Source: Burkholderia sp. BCC0322 | GTDB taxonomy: Bacteria > Pseudomonadota > Gammaproteobacteria > Burkholderiales > Burkholderiaceae | DNA: 64,000 bases | Direction: 5' to 3' | NCBI RefSeq assembly: GCF_902833045.1 | Contig: NZ_CADFDU010000005.1 | Span: 248,583-312,582, forward strand | In this document: piece by piece, positions 55,768 to 64,000 of the stretch | Numbering within the stretch: the stretch's first letter is position 1 | Layout of the letters: each line of letters begins with the position of its first letter | Notes under the pieces: generated by a model | The model's input: only the letters and a program-made list of their open reading frames with translations | Database searches by the model: none | What the model was told of the DNA's origin: nothing | Program-made: the position numbers and the translations under genes

Positions 55768-56691
55768 TTATCGGTCGGCAGGGTGCTTCGACTGCCCGGG
55801 CAACGTTTCGCCGAGCTTTTCCAGCAGGAAATCGGCAAACACCGTGACCGCGGGCGCCAAGGGCGGCCGGCCGGTATAGACGAGCTGCAGCCCGAGGTCC
55901 TTGCTCGAGCGTCGGTAGGAAGGCAGCACACGCACCAGCTTTCCCTGCTCGATGCCCGGTTCCGCGAGCAACTGCGGCAGCAGCGCGACCCCGAGCCCGG
56001 CGATGCACGCCTGTACCACCACGCGCATGTCGTTGACCGAGAAGCGGCTGTCGATCGAGATTTCCTGGGTGCCGCGCGGCCCTTGCAGGCGCCACATGCT
56101 GCGGCCCTGGCGGCCGGAAACCGTCAGGCAGTCGTGGTCGGCCAGTTCGCGCGGCGTGCGCGGCGCACCGCGCCGTTCCAGATACGCGGGGCTGGCGGCG
56201 AGGATCATCGTGCCCGGCGCAATCCGGCGCACACGGAAGCTGCCGCCGGTCTCGATCCCCATGCGCAAGGCCAGGTCGATGCGCTCGCCGATCAGGTCCG
56301 ACGGCGTGTCGTCGAGCAGGAAGTCGATACTGATCTGCGGGTAGCGCGCATAGAACTCCGCCAGCCATTCCAGCCGGAAAATTTCGAACAAGCCGGCCAT
56401 CGCCGTCATGCGCACGGTGCCGGACGGTTCCTGCCCGTCCGCATGCAGCCGCTCGATCTCGAAGATCCGGTCGAGCGCCGGTGCATAGCGCTCGAACAGC
56501 GCCTGCCCCTCGGTGCTCGGCGCGAGCTTGCGGGTCGAGCGATGCAGCAGGCGCGTGCCGAGCTGCCCCTCGAGCTGGTCGATGCGCCGGCTCAGCGTAT
56601 TGGCAGGCATGCGCAGGCGGCGCGCGGCCTCCGAGAAGCTGCCGGCGCGGACGACCTGGACGAACAGCGCGAGGTCATTCAGATCGAGCAT
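55768..56691 (-). CDS. LysR-type regulator (PA0477/YafC-like)
   Basis: A 307-residue regulator. The helix-turn-helix is LNDLALFVQVVRAGSFSEAA with MPANTLSRRIDQLEGQLGTR, and the effector domain follows from about 90. The RLEWLAEFYARYPQISIDFL block is common in this subgroup. It diverges from yceI-azoR-pirin 118 bp away, so those genes are its likely targets. Relatives often sense oxidative or electrophile stress or aromatic compounds; the inducer is not known. Confidence 0.87.
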   Translation of the reverse strand: MLDLNDLALFVQVVRAGSFSEAARRLRMPANTLSRRIDQLEGQLGTRLLHRSTRKLAPSTEGQALFERYAPALDRIFEIERLHADGQEPSGTVRMTAMAGLFEIFRLEWLAEFYARYPQISIDFLLDDTPSDLIGERIDLALRMGIETGGSFRVRRIAPGTMILAASPAYLERRGAPRTPRELADHDCLTVSGRQGRSMWRLQGPRGTQEISIDSRFSVNDMRVVVQACIAGLGVALLPQLLAEPGIEQGKLVRVLPSYRRSSKDLGLQLVYTGRPPLAPAVTVFADFLLEKLGETLPGQSKHPADR

Positions 56692-56706
56692 TGGATTCCT
56701 CCAAAA

Positions 56707-56734
56707 ATGGATTAATCAAATCCTGTTTATCCAT
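56707..56734. promoter_or_regulatory. Candidate LysR box between the regulator and yceI
   Basis: ATGGATTAA (56707-56715) and TTTATCCAT (56726-56734) form an inverted repeat, 8 of 9 positions matching, in the short divergent region. The position suits an autoregulatory LysR site that also controls yceI. Confidence 0.55.
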
Positions 56735-56809
56735 CTAGTGTAAAGCGGCTTCACTCTCCATACTGCTCTCACGCTACAGATGAACCTTTACTTTCCAGGG
56801 AGAAAGCGT

Positions 56810-57388
56810 TTGAAAAAGCAACTGATGATCGCCGCAGGCGCGCTGGCAGCGTCGCTGTCGTTCCCGGCCTTTGCCGAAAGCGTGACGTACCAGTTCGACC
56901 CGAGCCACACGTACCCTAGCTTCGAGGCTGACCACATGGGTGGCCTGTCGGTCTGGCGCGGCAAGTTCGACAAGTCGAGCGGCACCGTGACGCTGGACCG
57001 CGCGGCGAAGGCGGGCACGGTCGACGTGACGACCGACATCGCATCGATCCACACCGGCAGCGCGAAGCTCGACGAGCATCTGCAGACGGCCGAGTTCTTC
57101 GACGCGGCCAAGTTCCCGCAGGCGAACTACAAGGGCGCGATCAAGTTCGACGGCGACAAGCCGGTGTCGGTGGTCGGCAACCTGACGCTGCATGGCGTCA
57201 CGAAGCCGGTGACGCTGAAGATCGATTCGTTCAAGTGCATGCCGCACCCGATGCTCAAGCGCGAAGTGTGCGGAGTCGACGCCGTCGGCGAATTCGACCG
57301 CGGCGATTTCGGCCTCGACTACGGCAAGCAGTACGGCTTCAGGATGAAGACGAAGCTGCTGATCACGGCCGAAGCGCTCAAGCAGTAA
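56810..57388 (+). CDS. YceI-family periplasmic lipid-binding protein
   Basis: A 192-residue lipocalin-like beta-barrel exported to the periplasm. It has a signal peptide ([17 protein letters not shown]) and the typical [21 protein letters not shown] and [20 protein letters not shown] blocks. The fold holds an isoprenoid/quinone-like lipid. The TTG at 56810 follows AGGGAG, whereas the ATG at 56780 lacks a site, so I choose TTG. It is the first gene of a rightward yceI-azoR-pirin unit. Confidence 0.86.
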   Translation: MKKQLMIAAGALAASLSFPAFAESVTYQFDPSHTYPSFEADHMGGLSVWRGKFDKSSGTVTLDRAAKAGTVDVTTDIASIHTGSAKLDEHLQTAEFFDAAKFPQANYKGAIKFDGDKPVSVVGNLTLHGVTKPVTLKIDSFKCMPHPMLKREVCGVDAVGEFDRGDFGLDYGKQYGFRMKTKLLITAEALKQ

Positions 57389-57409
57389 TCCCGTTCGGAG
57401 AACATACGC

Positions 57410-58015
57410 ATGAAACTGCTCCATATCGATTCCAGCATCCTCGGCCAGGGCTCCGTCAGCCGCGAACTGTCGGCGGAAGTCGTCGCGACGTTCCGTGCCA
57501 GCGATCCGGGCCTCACGGTCACGCGCCTCGATCTCGCCGCCACGCCGATCGGCCATCTGACGGCGGACCATCTGGCCGCCGCGCAAGGCGCCCCGATTTC
57601 TGACGCGCTGAAGGCGGACGTCGAGATCGGCCGGCGCGCGCTCGATGAATTTCTCGCCGCGGATATCGTGGTGATCGGCGCACCGATGTACAACTTCGGC
57701 ATCGCCTCGCAACTGAAGGCGTGGATCGATCGCATCTCGGTGGCCGGCACGACCTTCCGTTACGGCGAGAACGGGCCGGTCGGGTTGTGCGGCGGCAAGA
57801 AGGTGGTGGTCGCGTCGTCGCGCGGCGGCGTGTACAGCGAGGGTTCGCCTGCTGCGGGGTTCGATCATCAGGAAACCTATCTGAAAGCGGCGTTTGGTTT
57901 CCTGGGCATCACGGACATCGCGTTCGTCCGTGCGGAAGGCGTGGCGATGGGGCAGGACTCGCGCAACGGCGCCATCGCATCGGCGAAGGAAGCGGCGGCT
58001 GCGCTCGCGGCCTGA
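57410..58015 (+). CDS. azoR: FMN-dependent NADH-azoreductase
   Basis: A 201-residue flavodoxin-fold enzyme that reduces azo compounds and quinones by two electrons, using NADH and [15 protein letters not shown] (FMN phosphate), [20 protein letters not shown] and [10 protein letters not shown] are typical of AzoR. The start follows GGAGA. It lies 21 bp after yceI and 36 bp before the pirin gene, together a plausible quinone/electrophile-stress unit under the divergent LysR. Confidence 0.9.
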   Translation: MKLLHIDSSILGQGSVSRELSAEVVATFRASDPGLTVTRLDLAATPIGHLTADHLAAAQGAPISDALKADVEIGRRALDEFLAADIVVIGAPMYNFGIASQLKAWIDRISVAGTTFRYGENGPVGLCGGKKVVVASSRGGVYSEGSPAAGFDHQETYLKAAFGFLGITDIAFVRAEGVAMGQDSRNGAIASAKEAAAALAA

Positions 58016-58051
58016 CGCCGCGCGACCGGGACCGACCACAGGAGCGCCACC

Positions 58052-58897
58052 ATGTCACATGCCACGCAGCCCGCCGACGTCGCCGTTGCCGGCCGTCGCG
58101 TCATCTTGCGCACGCGCGGCCGCGCGCACGGGCCGATCGTCCGGATGGTGAGCCCGTCCGACGTCGGCGAGATGATCAAGCCGTTCGTCTTTCTCGACTT
58201 GGTCGATACGCAAGCGTCGATCGGGTCGGGCTTCGGCTGGCATCCGCATTCCGGGATCGCCACCCTGACGCTCGTGATCGACGGTCGCGGCAGCTACGCC
58301 GAATCCACCGGCCACGCAGGCACGATCGTGGCGGGCGACATCGAATGGATGAACGCCGGGCGCGGGGTCTGGCATGCCGGTACCGTCGTGCCGCCGGTCA
58401 AGGTGTTCCAGCTGTGGGTTGCGTTGCCGCCGGAGCGCGAGCTGGCGCCGGCCTTCAGCCAGCATCTGTCGATCGCCGACATCCCGTCGGACGGCCCGGC
58501 CCGCGTGCTGCTCGGCCGCAGCGGCGACGCGGTCAGCCCGATCGATGCGCCGCCGGGCCTCCACTACGTCGTCGTGCAGCTCAAGGCCGGCGAGCGCTGG
58601 ACCTGCCGGCCGCAACCGGGCTGCAGCGTCGGCTGGACCGCCGTGATGGACGGCAGCCTGCGCGTACCGGATCCGGTCGGGCAGGGCGAACTGGTGGTGT
58701 TCGACCCGTCCGACGCCGCGATCGAATTCGAGGCGGTGACCGATGTGCGCTTCGTGGTCGGCACGGCCGTCCCGCATCCACACGATCTGCACCTGGGCAA
58801 CTACTCGGTGCACACGAGTGCCGCCGCGCTGGCGGAAGGCGAGCGCGAGATCGTGCGCATCGGCCGCGAACTGCGCGCGAAGGGCGCGTTGCGCTGA
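58052..58897 (+). CDS. Pirin-family bicupin protein
   Basis: A 281-residue bicupin. The N-terminal metal site is visible as FGWHPHSGIATLTLVIDGRG (two His) and WMNAGRGVWHAGTV (Glu/His of the site: IEWMNAGRGVWH). Pirins can act as quercetinases or as redox sensors of iron state. It follows azoR in the same direction and starts after CAGGAGC. The C-terminal cupin lacks a clear metal set. Confidence 0.87.
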   Translation: MSHATQPADVAVAGRRVILRTRGRAHGPIVRMVSPSDVGEMIKPFVFLDLVDTQASIGSGFGWHPHSGIATLTLVIDGRGSYAESTGHAGTIVAGDIEWMNAGRGVWHAGTVVPPVKVFQLWVALPPERELAPAFSQHLSIADIPSDGPARVLLGRSGDAVSPIDAPPGLHYVVVQLKAGERWTCRPQPGCSVGWTAVMDGSLRVPDPVGQGELVVFDPSDAAIEFEAVTDVRFVVGTAVPHPHDLHLGNYSVHTSAAALAEGEREIVRIGRELRAKGALR

Positions 58898-59299
58898 TCC
58901 GGCAGGCGCCGTTGCCTGACGGCGCAGCGGGCGGTGCCAGGGCGTGCATCGCACGCTGCCCGACGGGGGGGTAGCCTCCGCGGCCCGACGCAGCACGATT
59001 CTCTGGATGAAGTGGCCGGCGCATTCCCCGAATGCGCCTGCCTTTTCGCGTTCAAAACGACTCGACAGGCGCGCCGAAGCCATCTTCTCGTTGTGCTTAG
59101 GTGTTTATACGTATGCCGATTCCGATATCGCTTCAATCCAATATTTCATTGGAAGGTTATCGGGCTTGTTCCTAGACTGATGCGGGGCGTGCGGACCGGG
59201 CCGGCGGGAAGCCCCGGCCGGCGCCGCCCCGACCCGCGCCTGCGCCACGAAGAAGCAAAACAGCGCAGCGACAGAGAACGACATCATCGGAGACGAACC
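58898..59299. promoter_or_regulatory. Promoter region of the galactofuranose-type importer
   Basis: This 402 bp has no gene. It includes a run of seven G near 58966. The block 59095-59165 is AT-rich and carries an inverted repeat, TCCAAT-ATTTC-ATTGGA, at 59137-59153. This is a good candidate operator, about 150 bp upstream of the binding-protein start. Confidence 0.55.
59137..59153. promoter_or_regulatory. Inverted repeat TCCAAT-N5-ATTGGA
   Basis: A perfect 6-bp inverted repeat with a 5-bp spacer inside the only AT-rich block upstream of the sugar importer. The size suits a LacI/GalR- or LysR-type regulator, but no such regulator gene is adjacent in the window. Confidence 0.5.
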
Positions 59300-60262
59300 A
59301 TGACATTCATCAGGAAGCTGGCGGCCGGCGCGATCGTTGCCGCGGCGGCGGCGCTGGCTGGCGGCGCGCACGCGCAGCAGAAACCGATCACGCTCGGGTT
59401 CTCGCAGGTCGGCGCGGAAAGCGCTTGGCGCACCGCGAACACCGTGTCGGTGAAGGGCGCGGCGAAGGACGCCGGCATCAACCTGAAGTTCTCCGACGCG
59501 CAGCAGAAGCAGGAGAACCAGATTCGTGCGATCCGCTCGTTCATCGCGCAGAAGGTCGACGTGATCGCGTTCTCGCCGGTCGTCGAATCGGGCTGGGAGC
59601 CCGTGCTGACCGAAGCGAAGGCCGCGCATATCCCGGTGATCCTGACCGATCGCGCGGTCGACGTGAAGGATCCGTCGCTGTACGTGACGATGATCGGCTC
59701 GGACTTCCTCGAGGAAGGGCGGCGCGCCGGCCACTGGATGGAAGAGCACTACAAGAACGATCCGGGTCCGGTCAATATCGTCGAGCTGCAGGGGACGGTC
59801 GGCTCGGCGCCGGCCAACGACCGGCGGGCCGGCCTGCTCGAAGTGATCAAGAACAATCCGAAATTCAAGGTGATCGCGTCGCAGAGCGGCGACTTCACGC
59901 TGGCGGGCGGCAAGCAGGTGATGGAAGCGTTCGCGAAGACCTACGGCAAGCAGATCAACGTCGTCTACGCGCACAACGACGACATGGCGCTCGGCGCGAT
60001 CCAGGCGATGGAAGAAGCGGGGATCAAGCCCGGCAAGGATGTGAGCGTCGTGTCGTTCGATGCGACGAAGGGCGGCTTCCAGGCGATGGTCGCCGGCAAG
60101 ATCAACGTCGACGTCGAATGCAGCCCGCTGCTCGGCCCGCAACTGATGAGCGCGGTGAAGGACGTCGTCGCCGGCAAGCCGCTGCCCAAGCGCATCGTGA
60201 CGAACGAGACCGTGTTCCCGATGAACGTCGCGGCCCAGGTGCTGCCGACCCGCAAGTACTGA
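59300..60262 (+). CDS. ytfQ: Sugar ABC transporter substrate-binding protein (YtfQ-like)
   Basis: A 320-residue periplasmic receptor of the ribose/galactofuranose family with a signal peptide (cut near AHAQ, residue 25). ITLGFSQVGAESAWRTANTV, VIAFSPVVESGWEPVLTEAK, ILTDRAVDVKD and YAHNDDMALGAIQAMEEAGI match YtfQ. It is the first gene of a four-gene import operon whose order equals E. coli ytfQ-ytfR-ytfT-yjfF, so galactofuranose or a similar furanose is the probable substrate. The start at 59300 follows GGAGA; the frame upstream is not protein-like. Confidence 0.9.
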   Translation: MTFIRKLAAGAIVAAAAALAGGAHAQQKPITLGFSQVGAESAWRTANTVSVKGAAKDAGINLKFSDAQQKQENQIRAIRSFIAQKVDVIAFSPVVESGWEPVLTEAKAAHIPVILTDRAVDVKDPSLYVTMIGSDFLEEGRRAGHWMEEHYKNDPGPVNIVELQGTVGSAPANDRRAGLLEVIKNNPKFKVIASQSGDFTLAGGKQVMEAFAKTYGKQINVVYAHNDDMALGAIQAMEEAGIKPGKDVSVVSFDATKGGFQAMVAGKINVDVECSPLLGPQLMSAVKDVVAGKPLPKRIVTNETVFPMNVAAQVLPTRKY

Positions 60263-60336
60263 GCAACGTACCGACAAGCCGGCACGGGCGGCGGCGTGGC
60301 GGCCGCCCGGACGGCAACCGCTCCGAGGGAGGGTTC

Positions 60337-61851
60337 ATGACGCATCCGCCGGTGGTCGAGATGATCGGCATCGACAAGTCGTTTCCGGGCGTCAGCGCGC
60401 TGCAGCGCGTGAGTTTCCGGCTGTTTCCGGGCGAGATCCACGCATTGATGGGCCAGAACGGCGCGGGCAAGTCGACGCTGATCAACGTGCTCACCGGCGT
60501 GCATGCGCACGACGCGGGCGAGATTCGCGTCGGCGGCCAACCCGTGCGCTTTGCCGCGCCGCGCGAAGCCGAGGCGGCCGGCATCCAGACGCTCTACCAG
60601 GAAGTGAACCTCTGCGCGAACCTGTCGGTCGCGGAGAACATCTTCGCGGGCCGGCAGCCGGTTCGGCGCGGTGCGATCGACTGGAACGCGATTCATGCGC
60701 GCTCGCGTGCGGCGCTGGCCGAACTCGACCTGTCGCTCGACGTCACGCGCTCGCTCGATGCGTATCCGATCGCCGTGCAGCAGATGGTCGCGATCGCGCG
60801 GGCCGTGTCGGTCGATGCGCGCGTGCTGATTCTCGACGAGCCGACGTCGAGCCTCGACGACGGCGAGGTCGCGCGGCTGTTCGACGTGCTGCGCCGGCTC
60901 AAGGCATCGGGCATCGCGATCCTGTTCGTCACGCACTTTCTCGAGCAGACCTATGCGGTGTCCGACCGGATCACCGTGATGCGCAACGGCGAGCGCGAAG
61001 GCGAGTACCTGGCACGCGACCTGCCGGTCGATGCGCTCGTCGCGAAAATGACCGGCCGCGAGCGGATGCCCGACACGCTGCAGGCGGGCGCCGCGGCCGT
61101 CGAGCGCACTGCCGGCGGCGCGGAACCGTTCCTGTCGATGCGGCAGGTCGGCCGGCGCGGGATGATGAACCCGCTCGACCTCGACGTGCGGCCCGGCGAG
61201 ATCGTCGGGCTGGCCGGGCTGCTCGGCTCGGGGCGCACCGAAGCCGCACAGCTGGCATTCGCCGCGGAACGCGCCGACACCGGCACGATCGAGATCGACG
61301 GGGCGCGCACGCGGCTCGCGTCGCCGCACGACGCGGTCCGGCACGGCATCGCCTACTGCCCGGAGGACCGCAAGAAGGAGGGCATCGTCGCCGCGCTGTC
61401 GATCCGCGAGAACATCGTCCTCGCGCTGCAGGCGCGGCGCGGCTGGTGGCGGTTGATCGGGCGGGCGCGCCAGCGCGAGCTCGCCGAGACGTACATCGCG
61501 CGGCTCGGCATCAAGGCGCGCGACGCGGAGCAGCCGATCGGCCTGCTGTCGGGCGGCAACCAGCAGAAGGTGCTGCTCGCGCGCTGGCTCGCGACGGAAC
61601 CGAAGCTGCTGATCCTCGACGAGCCGACGCGCGGCATCGACGTCGCCGCCAAATTCGACATCATGGAGCGCGTGCTCGCGCTGTGCGCGCAGGGGCTCGC
61701 GATCCTGTTCATCTCGTCGGAAATCAGCGAAGTCGTGCGCGTGAGCCACCGGATCGCGGTGTTGCGCGATCGCCGCAAGGTCGCCGAACTCACCGGCGCG
61801 GATGCGTCCGAGGAGCAGGTGTACCGGCTGATCGCGGGAGGTCAGTCATGA
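60337..61851 (+). CDS. ytfR: Sugar ABC transporter ATPase, two ABC domains (YtfR-like)
   Basis: A 504-residue double ATPase. First half: Walker A GQNGAGKST (about 38-46), a degenerate signature region (YPIAVQQMVAIARAV) and LILDEPTSSLD. Second half: LLGSGRTE (degenerate Walker A), LSGGNQQKVLLARWL and LILDEPTRGID. That asymmetry is normal for the RbsA/YtfR group. The ATG follows GAGGGAGGG, and the stop shares ATGA with the next gene. Confidence 0.93.
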   Translation: MTHPPVVEMIGIDKSFPGVSALQRVSFRLFPGEIHALMGQNGAGKSTLINVLTGVHAHDAGEIRVGGQPVRFAAPREAEAAGIQTLYQEVNLCANLSVAENIFAGRQPVRRGAIDWNAIHARSRAALAELDLSLDVTRSLDAYPIAVQQMVAIARAVSVDARVLILDEPTSSLDDGEVARLFDVLRRLKASGIAILFVTHFLEQTYAVSDRITVMRNGEREGEYLARDLPVDALVAKMTGRERMPDTLQAGAAAVERTAGGAEPFLSMRQVGRRGMMNPLDLDVRPGEIVGLAGLLGSGRTEAAQLAFAAERADTGTIEIDGARTRLASPHDAVRHGIAYCPEDRKKEGIVAALSIRENIVLALQARRGWWRLIGRARQRELAETYIARLGIKARDAEQPIGLLSGGNQQKVLLARWLATEPKLLILDEPTRGIDVAAKFDIMERVLALCAQGLAILFISSEISEVVRVSHRIAVLRDRRKVAELTGADASEEQVYRLIAGGQS

Positions 61852-62888
61852 CGCTGCTGCGCACGCTGTTTCGTCATCCGCTCGCGTGGCCGGCGTTGAC
61901 GCTCGTGCTGCTGCTCGCGCTCGACGTCGCGCATCGCCCGGGCTTCCTGTCGATCACGCTGCTCGACGGTCACCTGTTCGGTGCGCCGGTCGACATCCTG
62001 AACCGCGCGGCGCCGCTCGTGATCGTGTCGCTCGGGATGACGCTCGTGATCGCGACCCGCGGGATCGACATCTCGGTCGGCGCGATCGTCGCGATCGCGG
62101 GGGCGGCCGCGGCGATCGTGCTCGACGCGGATCCGTCGCGGGTCGGCCTGGCGCTGGCCGCGGCGCTCGGCGTCGGGCTGCTGGCCGGCGCATGGAACGG
62201 GCTGCTGGTGGCGTTCGTCGGGATGCAGCCGATCATCGCGACGCTGATCCTGATGGTGGCCGGCCGCGGCGTCGCGCAACTGCTGACGGGCGGCCAGATC
62301 ATCCCGATCGGCGCGCCCGGCTACCTCGCGCTCGGCGGCGGCTATCTCGCGGCCGCGCCGTGCGCGGTGTGGATCGCCGTCGCGACGATCGCCGCGACCG
62401 CGCTGCTGGTGAACCGCACGGCGCTCGGGCTGTTCATCCGTGCGATCGGCGTGAACCCGGTCGCGACACGGCTCGTCGGGCTGCGCTCGGGCGCGGTCGT
62501 GTTCGGCGTGTATCTGTGCTGCGGCGTGATGTCGGCACTCGCGGGCATCCTGGCAAGCTCGAACGTGCGCAGCGCCGACGGCAACAATGCGGGGCTGCTG
62601 CTCGAGCTCGATGCGATCCTCGCGGTGACGCTCGGCGGCACATCGCTGCTCGGTGGCCGTTTCAGCCTCGCCGGCTCGGTGCTCGGCGCGCTGATCATCC
62701 AGACGCTGACCTACACGACCTATTCGATCGGCGTGCCGCCGGAGGCGACGCTCGTCGTCAAGGCGGTCGTCGTGATCGTCGTGACGCTGATCCAGTCGGA
62801 CGCGGCGCGCGCGCTGGTCGTCCGGCACGCGTCGCGGTTGCTGTCTTCCGCGCGTTCGCGCGCCACTTCCGGAGCGACGCCGCGATGA
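61848..62888 (+). CDS. ytfT: Sugar ABC transporter permease (YtfT-like)
   Basis: A 346-residue inner-membrane permease of the branched-chain/ribose type, with about eight hydrophobic segments. Conserved: SLGMTLVIATRGIDISVGAI and VTLGGTSLLGGRFSLAGSVL. Coupled to ytfR and yjfF by ATGA overlaps at both ends. It would pair with YjfF to make the heterodimeric channel. Confidence 0.92.
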   Translation: MTLLRTLFRHPLAWPALTLVLLLALDVAHRPGFLSITLLDGHLFGAPVDILNRAAPLVIVSLGMTLVIATRGIDISVGAIVAIAGAAAAIVLDADPSRVGLALAAALGVGLLAGAWNGLLVAFVGMQPIIATLILMVAGRGVAQLLTGGQIIPIGAPGYLALGGGYLAAAPCAVWIAVATIAATALLVNRTALGLFIRAIGVNPVATRLVGLRSGAVVFGVYLCCGVMSALAGILASSNVRSADGNNAGLLLELDAILAVTLGGTSLLGGRFSLAGSVLGALIIQTLTYTTYSIGVPPEATLVVKAVVVIVVTLIQSDAARALVVRHASRLLSSARSRATSGATPR

Positions 62889-63973
62889 ACCGATTCCTTG
62901 GCCGGCTCGCCGACCCGCGCACGCTGCCGATCGTCGTGACGATCGTGCTGTTCGCCGCGCTGTTCGGCTTCGGGTCCGTGACCTACACGGGCTTTTTCTC
63001 GATGCAGGTGCTGACCGGGTTGCTCGTCGACAATGCATTCCTGTTGATCGTCGCGATCGGGATGACGTTCGTGATCGTGTCGGGCGGGATCGACCTGTCG
63101 GTCGGTTCGGTCGTCGCGCTGACGACGATCTTCTGCGCGGTCGGCGCCGAGCGGCTGCACTGGCCCGTGTGGGCGATCGTGCCGCTGGTGCTCGCGTTCG
63201 GCGCGCTGTATGGCGCGGCGATGGGCGCGTTGATCCATTGTTTCCGGCTGCAACCGTTCATCGTCACGCTGGCCGGGATGTTCCTCGCGCGCGGCGCGTG
63301 CTTCCTGATCACGACGCAGTCGATCACGATCAACGAGCCGGTGTTTCATGCGATCGCGGGCTTCAGCGTGCCGGTCGGCGGCGGGATGCTGAGCGCCGGC
63401 GCGCTGATCGCGCTCGCGACGCTGGCCGGCGCGATCTACGTCGCGCATTTCACGCGCTTCGGCCGCAACGTCTACGCGATCGGCGGCAACGAGCGTTCGG
63501 CGCTGCTGATGGGGTTGCCGGTCGCACGCACGAAGATCGGCGTCTATGCGCTGAGCGGCTTCTGTTCGGCGCTCGGCGGCGTGGTGTTCACGCTGTACGT
63601 GCTGTCGGGTTACGGGTTGCAGGCGCAGGGGATGGAGCTCGACGCGATCGCCGCGACCGTGATCGGCGGCACGCTGCTCACGGGCGGCGTGGGCTACGTG
63701 GTCGGCTCGGTGTTCGGCGTCGGCATCCTCGGCACGATCCAGGTGCTGATCACGTTCGACGGCACGTTGAGTTCGTGGTGGACGCGGATCGTGATCGGCG
63801 CGCTGCTGTGCGTGTTCTGCGTGCTGCAACGGGTGATCGAACGGCACGCAGCGCGGCGGCGCACGGGCGGCACGGGGCTCGGCGCACCGAGCCCGACACG
63901 CGACCCGGTGCGGGCGCGGCCGGCATCGCCCGACGAGGGCGACGCGCTGGTTTCGACGATGCGGCGGCTGTAG
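62885..63973 (+). CDS. yjfF: Sugar ABC transporter permease (YjfF-like)
   Basis: A 362-residue second permease of the same importer. AIGMTFVIVSGGIDLSVGSV and ATVIGGTLLTGGVGYVVGSV are the family's paired blocks. The last 40 residues form a polar Pro/Arg-rich cytoplasmic tail longer than in E. coli YjfF. It ends 27 bp before the window edge; any following gene is outside. Confidence 0.92.
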   Translation: MNRFLGRLADPRTLPIVVTIVLFAALFGFGSVTYTGFFSMQVLTGLLVDNAFLLIVAIGMTFVIVSGGIDLSVGSVVALTTIFCAVGAERLHWPVWAIVPLVLAFGALYGAAMGALIHCFRLQPFIVTLAGMFLARGACFLITTQSITINEPVFHAIAGFSVPVGGGMLSAGALIALATLAGAIYVAHFTRFGRNVYAIGGNERSALLMGLPVARTKIGVYALSGFCSALGGVVFTLYVLSGYGLQAQGMELDAIAATVIGGTLLTGGVGYVVGSVFGVGILGTIQVLITFDGTLSSWWTRIVIGALLCVFCVLQRVIERHAARRRTGGTGLGAPSPTRDPVRARPASPDEGDALVSTMRRL

Positions 63974-64000
63974 CGCGCGCATCGTCCGGCGGGCGGAGCG

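Overview
The window is GC-rich, gene-dense DNA from a Burkholderia, most likely a Burkholderia cepacia complex strain and probably its third replicon (pC3). The main evidence is positions 27876-55524. Their gene order matches, gene for gene, the ShvR-regulated antifungal (afc) cluster that I remember as BCAS0201-BCAS0225 of B. cenocepacia. That correspondence comes from gene order and protein families recalled from memory, not from a database search. I see no rRNA, tRNA, insertion sequence, prophage or CRISPR array.

Left part (1-24348), assorted accessory and regulatory genes. It opens with a truncated aldehyde dehydrogenase, followed by a LysE exporter diverging from a LysR regulator and an AraC regulator behind a GNAT acetyltransferase. 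Next comes a polyamine-type ABC importer with two permeases and a binding protein but no ATPase. After it lie an H-NS-like protein, a porin, a solitary binding protein without a signal peptide, a cytochrome b561 and a four-CBS/PAS/GGDEF/EAL signalling protein. The rest of this part holds a LasA-type secreted endopeptidase, a cupin, a canonical H-NS, a RidA protein and a small conserved-looking protein. It ends with a stand-alone histidinol-phosphate aminotransferase (hisC) diverging from a LuxR regulator. The hisC leader looks like a complete histidine attenuator: a leader peptide with four consecutive His codons, mutually exclusive RNA pairings and an intrinsic terminator. I consider this the best unreported-looking element in the window.

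Middle (24749-27767): a TRAP transporter operon (dctP-Q-M) behind a perfect 17-bp palindrome.

afc region (27876-55524): one leftward operon of 23 tightly packed genes (27876-51639), a divergent two-gene desaturase operon (52002-53917) and the LysR regulator shvR (54532-55524) behind an AT-rich stretch. A fatty acyl-AMP ligase and an acyl carrier protein would activate and carry a fatty acid. A membrane desaturase and two soluble diiron proteins would oxidise it. Three very divergent KASIII-fold proteins, a citrate-synthase-like enzyme, a PLP decarboxylase, a second adenylating ligase, two acyl-CoA dehydrogenase-type proteins, a TauD oxygenase, a methyltransferase and a FAD oxidase would elaborate it. 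A LolCDE/LolA-like module with an outer-membrane barrel and a separate ABC-2 exporter suggest the product is a lipid moved to the envelope or outside. I do not know its structure.

Right part (55768-63973): a LysR regulator diverging from yceI-azoR-pirin, then a complete galactofuranose-type ABC importer (ytfQ-ytfR-ytfT-yjfF) that ends just before the window edge.
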